Below are positions 36,876-44,852 of a DNA stretch of 64,000 nt, in pieces; the stretch's first letter is position 1, and each line of letters opens with the position of its first letter. The translations under genes were made by a program, and so were the position numbers. The DNA is from JACVRW01 sp963846505 (GTDB lineage Bacteria > Actinomycetota > Thermoleophilia > Solirubrobacterales > Thermoleophilaceae), in assembly GCA_963846505.1 (NCBI GenBank), contig CAWJWD010000007.1:434001-498000 (forward strand). Reading direction: 5' to 3'. The notes below the pieces were generated by a model, which was not told the origin of the DNA, searched no databases, and saw only the letters and a list, made by a program, of their open reading frames with translations.

Positions 36876-39421
36876 TCCTCGCGAAAGCCGAGTCGCAAGG
36901 GAGCGCGGGCGGCGGCGAAGCCCGGCAGTGCGGCGACCACGAGGGCCGCGACGGTGACGAGCGCCAGCAGCGTCACGGCCGGCACGGCAGCGGGTGCGTA
37001 GATCATCGGGAAGCCGGTGCCGAGAGCGAGCCAGTGGGCCGCCAGCGCCTGCCCGTAGAGACCGAAGACGACGCCCACGAGGCCGCCACAGGCGATCAGC
37101 AGCGCGGTCTCGAGCAGCAGCAGCTCCCACAGCTGCAGCCAGCTGAAGCCGTGCACGCGCAGCTCGGCGAGCGCGCCCCGTCGCTGCCAGACGCCGGCGC
37201 CCATCGCCGCTGCCACGGCGACGATCGCGCAGATCAGCGCCAGCGTCGCGATCTGGCTCAGGCGCGACAGCCCCTCCCGCGCCCCCGCGCGCAGGTCAGC
37301 CCAGCGCTCGGCCGACGTCTGCGCGATCAGCGGCCGAGTCCCGATCGCCGCCGCGACGGCTGCCTTGCCGATCGTCGGGCTCACTCCGGGCCGGAGGTCC
37401 ACCTCGAGCGCGGACGGCGTCCCCTGACCCCAGGCGCGTTCGAAGTCGCTCGCGCCGATGATCACCGTCCCCGGGCCCCAGCCGACGTTGGTCAGCAGCG
37501 CCGCCAGCCGGTAGACCCGCGGCCCGTTGGGAGCCGGCAGCGTGAAGAGCTCGCCGAGCCCGACGCCCTTGGCCTCGGCGACCTCGGCGGAGACCGCGGC
37601 CCAACCGCCGCGACGCAGCCGTCGCGACGCTTGGGCCGCGTCGCCTTCGACGACCTGGCCCGCTGGCACCTGCCCGTGGTCGCCGGCCGGCTTGCCGATC
37701 ACCCACAGGCGCCGGCCACGATCGTCGAGGAACGAGCTGCGGTAGGAGCGCACGTCGGCCACCCGCGGGTCGCGCTCGAGTCGCCGGGCGACGGGATCCG
37801 CGGCGAAGGGCACCGTCGCGAGCGTGTTCTCGGGCGCACGCGCGGTGACCCAGAGGTCGGCCGTGGCCGTGAGGTCGTGAGCCCCGTCGTCGAGCCCGCG
37901 CAGCAGGTCGCGATGGGCGCCCTCGATCGCGACCGTGCCGAACAGCGCCAGCGCCACCGTGGCGGCGAGCGCGACCGAGCGCGTCCGCGTGGTGCGCATG
38001 TCGCTCGCCGCGACCGACAGCAGCGCCAGCGGCGTACGCTTGGAGATGCGCTCGCACAGGGCGAGCAGCAGCGAGAAGGCGCTCGGAAGCATGAGCACGA
38101 GCGCAAGCGCCAGCGAGGCGGGAGCGATCACCGTCAGATCGGGGGCGAGCGCGGCGGCGAGCGTCGTCAGCGCCACCACGGCGAGGCCCGCGAGCAGCAA
38201 CGCGCGCCGGAACGGCATGGCCGAGCTCTCGGCGGACTCGCCATGGGAGCGCACCGCGTCGAGCGGCCGACGCGAGAAGACGTCGAACAGCGGCTGGGCA
38301 CCTGCGATCAGCGTGGCAAGCAGCCCCGCGCCGAAGGACAGCGCGACCGTGCTCGGTGTCACGAAGCGCTGGTCGCCGATCGGGAAGGCGAAGCTCAGGG
38401 ATCCGGGCAGCGGCTCGAACAGGTGCCGCGAGAGCTGGTCTCCGAGCAGCAGCCCGAGCGCGGACGCCACCGAGCCGAGCAGCAGCGACTCGAAGGCCAC
38501 CTGCGTCGAGATCTGTCCCGTGCTGAAGCCCTGCAGGCGCAGCTCGGCGATGAAGCGTCGCCGGTCGGGCACCGTCAGCAGCATCGCCGTGAACGCGAAC
38601 AACCCGCCTACGAGCGCGCTGACGCCGGCGAACAGCGCCGTCGACTGCTCGTTTGGCGTCGCTGCCTGCTGGATCAGGCCGCTCTCGGCGGTCGCGGCGT
38701 CGACGTTGAGGCGATCGCTGAGGCGGGCTTCCAAGGCGCTGCGTACGGACTCGACGTCCCCCGGTCCAGTCGAGACGAGCACACGCGAGATCTGCCCCGG
38801 CCGGCCGGTGAGGCGCTGCACGTAGCGCAGCGGGGCGATCGCGAGCGGGCTCTGGGCCAGGTTGCCGTAGCGCTCGCTCGAGATCGTCAGCGAGATCGGC
38901 ACCAGCCGGGTGCGACCCCCGACCGCGAGGCGTGCGTGGCCGCCGGGGCGGACACCGAGCGCACGCGCCAGCGGCTCGGGCAGCACGAGCGCGTCCGAGA
39001 GCCGGATGCCGTGGGTGCCGAGACCCTCCATCAGCTGCCCGTCGAGCGTTCCGAGCTCCGGCGTCACCCCGATCAGGTCGACCGCGCGCGAGCCGTTCGG
39101 ACCAGAGAGCGCCGCACGCTGCTCGAGCGCCGGCGCCGCGACCCGCACGCCCTGCACCTGCTCGACGGTGCGCTCGAGCTCGGCGTCGGCCGTCGTGCCG
39201 CCGCGTGCGGCGACTTGCAGCTCGGCGTCGCCGGTGACGCCGCGGACGAGCTGCTCGACGGAGCCGGTCACGCTGGTGTTGGCGACCTCGACGGCGAAGA
39301 TCAGCGCGACGCCGGCCGCGATGCCGGCGAGTGCCAGCAGCTCTTGCGCCGCTTGGGTGCGCAGCCGGGTGCGGTAGAAGTGCCAGAGCGTGCCGACGCT
39401 CAGCATCGGCAGGCGGCTCAT
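36872..39421 (-). CDS. FtsX/MacB-family ABC transporter permease (849 aa)
   Basis: A large membrane protein with N-terminal helix LLALAGIAAGVALIFAVEVANTS, an extracellular MacB-like domain, a central set of helices with two FtsX domains (for example ALFAGVSALVGGLFAFTAMLLTV and ALICAIVAVAAAMGAGVWQRRGALAELRVHGFSWLQL), and a C-terminal helix pair. Two FtsX units in one chain suggest it works as a complete permease. It overlaps the ATPase gene upstream by 4 nt. Such systems do mechanotransmission or lipid/lipoprotein extraction rather than import. The partner ATPase is degenerate, so activity may not follow normal ABC cycles. Confidence 0.85.
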   Translation of the reverse strand: MSRLPMLSVGTLWHFYRTRLRTQAAQELLALAGIAAGVALIFAVEVANTSVTGSVEQLVRGVTGDAELQVAARGGTTADAELERTVEQVQGVRVAAPALEQRAALSGPNGSRAVDLIGVTPELGTLDGQLMEGLGTHGIRLSDALVLPEPLARALGVRPGGHARLAVGGRTRLVPISLTISSERYGNLAQSPLAIAPLRYVQRLTGRPGQISRVLVSTGPGDVESVRSALEARLSDRLNVDAATAESGLIQQAATPNEQSTALFAGVSALVGGLFAFTAMLLTVPDRRRFIAELRLQGFSTGQISTQVAFESLLLGSVASALGLLLGDQLSRHLFEPLPGSLSFAFPIGDQRFVTPSTVALSFGAGLLATLIAGAQPLFDVFSRRPLDAVRSHGESAESSAMPFRRALLLAGLAVVALTTLAAALAPDLTVIAPASLALALVLMLPSAFSLLLALCERISKRTPLALLSVAASDMRTTRTRSVALAATVALALFGTVAIEGAHRDLLRGLDDGAHDLTATADLWVTARAPENTLATVPFAADPVARRLERDPRVADVRSYRSSFLDDRGRRLWVIGKPAGDHGQVPAGQVVEGDAAQASRRLRRGGWAAVSAEVAEAKGVGLGELFTLPAPNGPRVYRLAALLTNVGWGPGTVIIGASDFERAWGQGTPSALEVDLRPGVSPTIGKAAVAAAIGTRPLIAQTSAERWADLRAGAREGLSRLSQIATLALICAIVAVAAAMGAGVWQRRGALAELRVHGFSWLQLWELLLLETALLIACGGLVGVVFGLYGQALAAHWLALGTGFPMIYAPAAVPAVTLLALVTVAALVVAALPGFAAARAPLRLGFREE

Positions 39422-40155
39422 GGGCCGCCGCGGTTGCGCCTCTGCTCCAAATCCACCAGCTCCCCCTCGTCCGCGTCGGACGGCGGCACCAGCAGGCGCC
39501 CGTCGTCGAGCGACGCGAGCCTGCTGGTCCGGATCAGGCCGCTTGCGTCGCCCGAGGTCAACAACACGCCCACGCGCGCCTCGGCGGCGGCAGTGCGCAG
39601 GATCGCGAGGATCTCGTCGCGCTCGATCATGTTGAGCGTGTCAGTCGGCTGGTCGGCAAGCACCAGGCGCGGCTCGCGGATCAGCGCCTGGGCGATCGAC
39701 ACCCGCACCAGCTCGCTGGTGGAGAGCTCGGACAACAGCGCTTCCATGCAGTCCTCGGCCGCGACGCCGCGCAGCTGCCCGTGCGCGCGTGCGAGCGCCT
39801 TCAGCCGCGGCATGCCGCCGGCGATCAGCGGCAGCGCGACGTGGTCGGCGACGGGTAGCCGGCGCAGCGGGCTGTCGGCACGCCAGACGCAGCCGAGATC
39901 CGAGCGCAACATCGCCTGGCGCTGGCGGCGCGACATCGAGGCGAGGTCGTTGCCGAGGAAGCGCACACAGCCGGCGTCCGGTCGCTCGATGCCCGCGGCG
40001 ACGCGCAGCAGGGTCGTCTTGCCCGAGCGAGCGCCGCCGAGGACGCCGTAGACGTCGCCGTCGTAGAGCTCCAGCGATACGTCCTCGAGTGCCGCCACCT
40101 CGCGGATGCCGCGCAAGTAGCGCTTGCGCACACGTTCGAGGGCGAGCAGGGCCAT
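39418..40155 (-). CDS. Degenerate ABC ATPase partnering the FtsX-like permease
   Basis: A 245 aa LolD/MacB-type nucleotide-binding protein. Walker A is kept in variant form (GGARSGKTT). Other sites are altered: the Q-loop region reads GCVWRADSP, the signature is LSTSE instead of LSGGQ, Walker B is RLVLADQPTD with Gln where the catalytic Glu belongs, the D-loop is TLNM, and the H-loop is LTSGD without His. It is thus expected to bind but hardly hydrolyse ATP. It follows the PadR gene by 3 nt and overlaps the permease by 4 nt. Confidence 0.83.
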   Translation of the reverse strand: MALLALERVRKRYLRGIREVAALEDVSLELYDGDVYGVLGGARSGKTTLLRVAAGIERPDAGCVRFLGNDLASMSRRQRQAMLRSDLGCVWRADSPLRRLPVADHVALPLIAGGMPRLKALARAHGQLRGVAAEDCMEALLSELSTSELVRVSIAQALIREPRLVLADQPTDTLNMIERDEILAILRTAAAEARVGVLLTSGDASGLIRTSRLASLDDGRLLVPPSDADEGELVDLEQRRNRGGP

Positions 40156-40158
40156 GCG

Positions 40159-40731
40159 TCAGCTGCTCGGTCTCGCTCCCATCGCCGTGATCGAGCGGCG
40201 CAGGTCGCGTACCCACTCGATCTCGGCGTTGAGTAGACGCGTCGCCCGCTCGCGGGCGATCACCGAGGACGACAGCCGCCACGAGCCTTGTGCCTCGTCG
40301 TCGGCCTCCTGGGCCGCGGCGGCGTGCTCGCGCAGCCGCTCCAGGCAGGCGCGCTCGTAGTCGTCGATCAAGGCCAGCAGGGCCGGGCCGTGCTCGGGCC
40401 GCGAGAGTGCCACCTTGAGCGGGAGCTCTCCGCGCAGCGGTTCGACGCGCGCGGGCGTGCGAATCCAATCCTCGTAGGCCTCGAGGCCGTCGTCGGTGGT
40501 CTCGTAGACGACTCGGGGACCCGTCCGCCGCCGCCGCTCGGAGAGCGTGTCGTTCTCGCGCAGGGCGCCGCGGATCAGCGCGTCGCGCTCGAGCGCGTCG
40601 AGCGCTTGGTAGATCGCGCCGTAATGGACGTGGAACGCGGGCCCGACCGTCTCCTCGAAACGGCGCGCGATGTCGTAGGCATAGCCGCGTCGCTCGACCA
40701 GGAGACCGAGTACGGCGTACTTCATCGACAT
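40159..40731 (-). CDS. PadR-family transcriptional regulator
   Basis: A 190 aa regulator: winged helix KYAVLGLLVERRGYAYDIARRFEE ... HVHYGAIYQALDALERDALI ... VVYETTDDGLEAYEDWI, typical of PadR, and a C-terminal helical dimerisation domain of the Vir type (LKVALSRPEHGPALLALIDDYERACLERLREH). PadR proteins usually repress their own operon, here the ABC/FtsX/DUF2600 genes downstream. The 53 nt upstream gap holds an AT-rich ATTTGTATACGG stretch with the GTATAC palindrome, a candidate promoter/operator. Confidence 0.88.
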   Translation of the reverse strand: MSMKYAVLGLLVERRGYAYDIARRFEETVGPAFHVHYGAIYQALDALERDALIRGALRENDTLSERRRRTGPRVVYETTDDGLEAYEDWIRTPARVEPLRGELPLKVALSRPEHGPALLALIDDYERACLERLREHAAAAQEADDEAQGSWRLSSSVIARERATRLLNAEIEWVRDLRRSITAMGARPSS

Positions 40732-40784
40732 GGCGAGTCCGAGTAGCTTATGAACGAAACCGTATACAAATGCTGAGGATTTCG

Positions 40785-41240
40785 CTACCGGGAAACGCGC
40801 AAGACTATGGCTTCGACCTGTCTTTGGCCGTAACTACCGGTGAAAACAGGCCCTGCGGCAGCGATCCAATCCCCTCGATCGGGCAGTGGTCGGGGCCTCA
40901 GATCGCGTGCGACGTCGATCACGCTGACGCCTGGAGCGGTGATCGACTGGCGGCTCAGCAGGACGAAATGGGCGTCGCCGTCGCCGTCGGGGTCGACGCG
41001 CTCGACGTAGAGGACGCGCCCGCCGGCGCTGCGACAGCCCGGCGGCGCGGACGCCGGACAGCGGGGCAGGCGAGGCCGTGGGCGCGAGGACCGGCGCGGC
41101 GAGGTCCGGGTGGTCTCGGCCGGTGGCAAGGTCAGCGTCGGCGCGTTCGAACGCTCGGAGGGCGCGTCGCCCGAGCAGCCGCCGAGTGCGACCAGTGCCC
41201 CCGTCGCGAGCAGCGTGCCCGCCGTCGTCGTCGTGCTCAC
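40785..41240 (-). CDS. Small putative lipoprotein
   Basis: A 151 aa protein with a signal peptide and lipobox (LVALGGC, Cys22), a Pro/Arg/Thr-rich linker, and a short globular part (GGRVLYVERVDPDGDGDAHFVLLSRQSITAPGVSVIDVARDL). No family recognised. The start is GTG 41240, 11 nt after the stop of the upstream exported protein, so the two form an operon. The PadR promoter lies just past its end. Confidence 0.6.
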   Translation of the reverse strand: MSTTTTAGTLLATGALVALGGCSGDAPSERSNAPTLTLPPAETTRTSPRRSSRPRPRLPRCPASAPPGCRSAGGRVLYVERVDPDGDGDAHFVLLSRQSITAPGVSVIDVARDLRPRPLPDRGDWIAAAGPVFTGSYGQRQVEAIVLRVSR

Positions 41241-41251
41241 GGCGGTGCAGC

Positions 41252-41680
41252 CTATGCCTCGCCGGCACGCACGACCAGGGTGCCGGCGGGGCGGCCCTCG
41301 TCGCCGGCGGCGGGCACGAAGCGCAGTTGGTAGCGACCGGGCTGGCTCAGCAGGACGTCGAAGTGGGCGGGGGTCAGGGGCTCGGCGGCGGCGCTCAGCC
41401 CGAGCTGCGGGATCTCGACGCTGCCCGGCGCGTCGACTGCGACCCGCAGGGTCGCGGCACGACCGGCCTCGAGCTTGCGCACCCGCGGCTCGGCGGCGTC
41501 GAAGCTGACCTCGGCCGGCTCGCCCGCGCCCGCCCCCGGGGCGACCGTCGGCGGAGCCGTCGCCTCGGTGGTCGCCGGCGGAGCTTCGTCATCGGTGCTC
41601 TCCGGGCGGGAGATCGTCGACGCGAGCGCGGCCAAGCCGAGCACGATCGCGAACAGCAGCAGGGCGCGCCGCAAATGCAT
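41252..41680 (-). CDS. Exported hypothetical protein, cupredoxin-like beta domain
   Basis: A 142 aa protein with N-terminal signal/anchor (ALLLFAIVLGLAALASTI), an acidic/Pro/Ala linker, and a beta-rich domain (VRKLEAGRAATLRVAVDAPGSVEIPQLGLSAAAEPLTPAHFDVLLSQPGRYQLRFVPA) that resembles a cupredoxin fold lacking Cu ligands (no Cys or Met, and His only in AHFDV). Function unknown. Divergent to pilA. Confidence 0.55.
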   Translation of the reverse strand: MHLRRALLLFAIVLGLAALASTISRPESTDDEAPPATTEATAPPTVAPGAGAGEPAEVSFDAAEPRVRKLEAGRAATLRVAVDAPGSVEIPQLGLSAAAEPLTPAHFDVLLSQPGRYQLRFVPAAGDEGRPAGTLVVRAGEA

Positions 41681-41753
41681 CCGCCGATGCTACGCAAACC
41701 GCGACGGCGCGCGGACGCTGGACAAATGGCCTAGGTCTCGAGCGGCCAGTCGT

Positions 41754-41781
41754 TAAAGGCCCCACGAGCAGGGGCCGATCA
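41754..41781 (+). promoter_or_regulatory. Candidate sigma-28-type promoter of pilA
   Basis: TAAA-N16-GCCGATCA lies 82 nt before the pilA start. The -35 box is perfect, the -10 box has seven of eight matches, and the spacer is one base longer than in the other copies. The predicted transcript would have a leader of about 75 nt. Confidence 0.5.
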
Positions 41782-41828
41782 CTGGGGGCAGTCAGAGCCG
41801 GGGCACCGCCGCGGCAGCTGGCCCCCAG
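41782..41828 (+). other. Inverted repeat in the pilA leader
   Basis: CTGGGGGC at 41782-41789 pairs perfectly with GCCCCCAG at 41821-41828, enclosing a 31 nt GC-rich interior with GCCGCGGC. A second hairpin GGCCCC-ACGAGCA-GGGGCC at 41758-41776 falls in the promoter spacer. If transcription begins near 41788 only part of the 5' arm is in the RNA, so the repeat may act at DNA level. Confidence 0.35.
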
Positions 41829-41849
41829 ACCAACTACACCCGTCACCTC

Positions 41850-41858
41850 AAGGAGGAG
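41850..41858 (+). promoter_or_regulatory. Strong ribosome binding site of pilA
   Basis: AAGGAGGAG with 4 nt to ATG 41863 is the strongest Shine-Dalgarno seen in the window, fitting a highly expressed major pilin. Confidence 0.8.
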
Positions 41859-41862
41859 ACAT

Positions 41863-42291
41863 ATGCTGCGGAAGCTCCGCGAGCGCATGGAGAGCGAGAA
41901 GGGCTTCACCCTCATCGAGCTCCTCGTCGTGATTCTCATCATCGGCATCCTGGCCGCAATCGCGCTGCCCGCCTTCCTGGGCCAGCGCCAGAAGGGACAG
42001 GACGCCGAGGCAAAGTCCAACGTGCGAAACCTCGTCTCGCACATGGAGTCCTGCTTCACCCAGAAGGAGACCTACCTCGGCTGCGATACGTCCACGGACG
42101 TGACCGGCAGCGGTATCCCGATCGGTGCCGGCAACGGCAAGGTCGCGATCTCCAACCTCGGTGCCGCCACCTTCACGCTGGTCGGTACGGCGAAGTCCAC
42201 CCACACGTTCTCGTACGCGAAGAACGGCGGGACGGTGACCAAGACGTGCGCACCGGCGGACGACGGCGGCTGTAACGCCGGCGCCTGGTAA
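41863..42291 (+). CDS. pilA: Major type IV pilin PilA
   Basis: A 142 aa type IVa pilin. The short leader ends in EKG before FTLIELLVVILIIGILAAIALPAFLG: the PilD cleavage site G/F, Glu5 and the hydrophobic assembly helix are all classic. The globular C-terminal domain has four Cys (MESCF, LGCDT, KTCAP, GGCNA), probably two disulfides. It has its own promoter, strong RBS and terminator, so it is transcribed as a single gene, in excess of the minor pilins that follow. Confidence 0.95.
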   Translation: MLRKLRERMESEKGFTLIELLVVILIIGILAAIALPAFLGQRQKGQDAEAKSNVRNLVSHMESCFTQKETYLGCDTSTDVTGSGIPIGAGNGKVAISNLGAATFTLVGTAKSTHTFSYAKNGGTVTKTCAPADDGGCNAGAW

Positions 42292-42317
42292 GACCGAGCG
42301 CCTAGCGTTCTGACTGC

Positions 42318-42350
42318 AAGGGCGGGCCTTCGGGCCCGCCCTTCGTCGTT
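42318..42350 (+). terminator. Terminator of pilA
   Basis: AAGGGCGGGCC-TTCG-GGCCCGCCCTT: 11 bp perfect stem with a UUCG tetraloop, followed by CGTCGTT, 27 nt after the pilA stop. Confidence 0.9.
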
Positions 42351-42456
42351 CCGGGGAGGCGCTGCACACGACCGCTATCGGATCCGCAATCGCACCTCTG
42401 GCCACGCTTCGAACCCGCAGTGCAAGTGGACTCGAGCGCTGCCGAGTAGGGGCGAG

Positions 42457-43962
42457 ATGGCCCCCTCGGATCAGCCACGAAGCGAGCGCGGATTCACCCT
42501 CGTCGAGGTGCTCGTGGCGATCTCGATCTTGCTGGTCGGCGTGCTGGGGGTGGTCTCGCTGGTGGACGGCGCGAACGCCGTCACCTCGAAGACCAAGGCA
42601 CGTGAGGGCGGCACCAACCTGGCGCGCTCGATCATCGAGGTGGCGCGCTCGATCCGCTATCGCGACCTCACCACCGCCTCGCTCACCGCGGCGCTCGACA
42701 ATCGCCCGGCGCTGGCCGACTCGAAGCCGAGCGTGCCGGGCTACACGATCCTCGAGCGCGGCGTGCAGTACTCGCTCACGCTCGGCATCTGCTCGCTCGA
42801 CGATCCCAAGGACAACCTCGGCGATCACGCCAGCGGCGTCGTCTTCTGCGCGGACACCGACGCGCTCGGCGCAGGCCAGGGCGCGGTCGACCGCAACCCG
42901 GACGACTACAAGCGCGTGCGCGTGATGCTCGACTGGAGGACGCGCGCGACCGACCAGAGCATCACCCAGACCTCGGCGATCATCAACCCCGTCGGCGGGC
43001 TCGGCCCGTCGGTCGTGCGGCTCGACATGACCTCGCCCAGCTCGAGCACCGATCCCTATCGGGTCGAGAGCGAGGCCGTCACGAAGGCCACCTTCGCGGT
43101 GCAGACCTCCACCGCCGCCGCCGAGGTGACCTGGTCGGTCAGCGGCGACTCCCGCGGCAAGGCCAACGGCAGCGGCACCGTGTTCGACTTCACCTGGGAC
43201 TTCCTCACGCCCAGCGGGGAGCTCGCGTACTACGACTGCACCTACGTCGTCCAGGCAGATGCCTTCGACGAGCAAGGGCGCTCGGGCACGCCGCGGGCAC
43301 GCACCGTCGTCGTCAACCGCATGGCGCCGATCGCCCCCGACGACGTCAGGGGCGGCCGCAACGGCAACGGCTCGGACGTCGACCTCCAATGGGCGCCCAA
43401 CCCGGAATGCGACGTGCGTGGCTATCGCGTCTTCCGCAGCACGAGCGCGGTGACGCTCGGAACCCAGGTCAGCTGCCTCGGCCAAGCCGATCCGCAGTAC
43501 ACGACCGAAGCCTCCTGCACCGACGCCGGCGCGCCGGCGGGCACGCTCTACTACAGCGTCGTCGGCGTCGACATCGCGCCGAACGGCAGCCTGCGCAACG
43601 GCGCGCAGAGCAAGCAGGTGGTCGTCGGCGGCTCGAACGCGCCGCCCACCCAGCCGATCGGCTTGACCAGCTGCATCGGCGGCCAGAGCGGCTGCAACGA
43701 CCCGACCGGGCAACCGGCCCCGACGGGCACGATCGTGGTCCGTTGGCAGCCCGCCACCGACGGCGACGGGCAGGTGCAGATGTACCGCGTCTACCGCGAC
43801 GGCAGCTCGTACGCGGACCGCCACGACGTGTTCTTCCCAGAGGGCGGCGAGCTTGCCTGGTTCGAGTACGACCCCGACGGCCAGGTGCACCAGTACCGGG
43901 TCAGCGCCGTCGACGACGACTTCGGCGAATCGCCGCTCAGCGACCCGATCAGCGCGCCATGA
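42457..43962 (+). CDS. Large PilV-like minor pilin with fibronectin type III-like repeats (501 aa)
   Basis: N-terminal prepilin site SERG/FTLVEVLVAISILLVGVLGVVSLV with Glu5, then a pilin-like part to about residue 190. The remainder is beta-rich and reads like two or three FN3-type domains: RLDMTSPSSSTDPY, DVDLQWAPNPECDVRGYRVFRSTSAV ... TLYYSVVGVDIAPNG, and GTIVVRWQPATDGDGQVQMYRVYRDGSSYADRHD ... VHQYRVSAVDDDFGESPLS. At 501 aa it is far longer than ordinary PilV (about 150-200 aa). It probably sits at the pilus tip and presents the FN3 modules for adhesion. It overlaps the next gene by 4 nt. A weak GCAAG-N14-GCCGAGTA box lies upstream. Confidence 0.85.
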   Translation: MAPSDQPRSERGFTLVEVLVAISILLVGVLGVVSLVDGANAVTSKTKAREGGTNLARSIIEVARSIRYRDLTTASLTAALDNRPALADSKPSVPGYTILERGVQYSLTLGICSLDDPKDNLGDHASGVVFCADTDALGAGQGAVDRNPDDYKRVRVMLDWRTRATDQSITQTSAIINPVGGLGPSVVRLDMTSPSSSTDPYRVESEAVTKATFAVQTSTAAAEVTWSVSGDSRGKANGSGTVFDFTWDFLTPSGELAYYDCTYVVQADAFDEQGRSGTPRARTVVVNRMAPIAPDDVRGGRNGNGSDVDLQWAPNPECDVRGYRVFRSTSAVTLGTQVSCLGQADPQYTTEASCTDAGAPAGTLYYSVVGVDIAPNGSLRNGAQSKQVVVGGSNAPPTQPIGLTSCIGGQSGCNDPTGQPAPTGTIVVRWQPATDGDGQVQMYRVYRDGSSYADRHDVFFPEGGELAWFEYDPDGQVHQYRVSAVDDDFGESPLSDPISAP

Positions 43963-44852
43963 TCGGAGTGCACGGCGACGAGTCCGGGTTCACGCTCGTC
44001 GAACTGCTGATCACCTGCGTCCTGATGGTGATCGTCCTGGGCGCGACGCTGCTCGCGCTCGACTCCTTCCAGCGCAACGCCACGACCAACGACCGGCAGA
44101 ACGACGCCCAAGATCTCGCTCGCCAGGCGACCGACCTGCTCGCACGGGACTTGCGCAACCTCGCCAGCCCGACGCCGCTGCTGCCCAACGCGGTCGACCG
44201 GGCCGAGCCCCAGGACGTGATCTTCCAGTCGGAGGGCAAGGTCAAGCCGGTCGGCAGCCTCAACGAGCAGAACACGCGTCGGCTGCGCTACTGCATCTCG
44301 TCCGACGGCGGGCTCTACCGCCAGGTGCAGACGTGGATCACGAAGATCGCACCGGGCGTGCCCAACAGCAGCGCGTGCCCCGACGCCAGCTGGGGCAACC
44401 AGCACGTCGTCGCCAAGGACGTGGTCAACGACGGACGCCCGTTGTTCACCTACAACGCGGCCGTCCTCGACCAGGTCACCGAGATCAGCACCAGCCTCTA
44501 CGTCGACGTCAATCCCGGCAGGTCGCCATCCGAGGTCTCGCTGCAGTCGGCCGTCTACCTGCGCAACCAGAACCGGATCCCGACGGCGGAGTTCTCGGTG
44601 GCGCTGCAGGGCAGCCAGGTGTTGCTGAACGGATCCGAGTCCAAGGATCCGGAGGAGAAGCCGCTGTCCTTCAACTGGTACGACGCCGCGACCGACGCCT
44701 GGCTCGGCGAGGGCATCGTCTTCACCTACGTGCCACCCGCGCCCGGCACCCGCTCGTACTACCTCGTCGTCGACGACGGCACGCTCAGCGACGAGGCACC
44801 CGCCAAATCGATCTGCGTGCCCGGAACGGGAGTGACATGTCCGCCCGCCTGA
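43959..44852 (+). CDS. PilW-like minor pilin with C-terminal PKD-like domain
   Basis: A 297 aa prepilin: ESG/FTLVELLITCVLMVIVLGATLLAL with Glu5, followed by the PilW-type pattern (RNATTNDRQNDAQDLARQATDLLARDLRNLASP). The C-terminal 80 residues (IPTAEFSVALQGSQVLLNGSESKDPEEKPLSFNWYDAATDAWLGEGIVFTYVPPAPGTRSYYLVVDDGTLS) have the hallmarks of a PKD domain, including the NGSES.DPE signature and W near the core. PKD modules occur in surface adhesion proteins. It overlaps both neighbours in the minor pilin operon. Confidence 0.82.
   Translation: MIGVHGDESGFTLVELLITCVLMVIVLGATLLALDSFQRNATTNDRQNDAQDLARQATDLLARDLRNLASPTPLLPNAVDRAEPQDVIFQSEGKVKPVGSLNEQNTRRLRYCISSDGGLYRQVQTWITKIAPGVPNSSACPDASWGNQHVVAKDVVNDGRPLFTYNAAVLDQVTEISTSLYVDVNPGRSPSEVSLQSAVYLRNQNRIPTAEFSVALQGSQVLLNGSESKDPEEKPLSFNWYDAATDAWLGEGIVFTYVPPAPGTRSYYLVVDDGTLSDEAPAKSICVPGTGVTCPPA

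Noticed and set aside
36836..40051. 1071-codon open frame on the plus strand opposite the FtsX permease and ABC ATPase
   Set aside because: Gln/Arg/Glu-rich nonsense typical of a shadow frame; the minus-strand genes have clear motifs and 4 nt overlaps.
41771..41815. Cobalamin riboswitch
   Set aside because: A CACTGGGGGCAGTCAG stretch superficially resembles B12-box surroundings, but the core box and the downstream gene type do not fit.
41754..41862. c-di-GMP-I (GEMM) riboswitch before pilA
   Set aside because: The leader has GAGCAGGGGC and GCAGTCAGAGCC segments that recall GEMM, and c-di-GMP riboswitches precede pilA in some bacteria. The conserved tetraloop/receptor, the second-helix length and the GGTAGCCGGGTTACC-like arm are not there, and the region overlaps a promoter that fits better.
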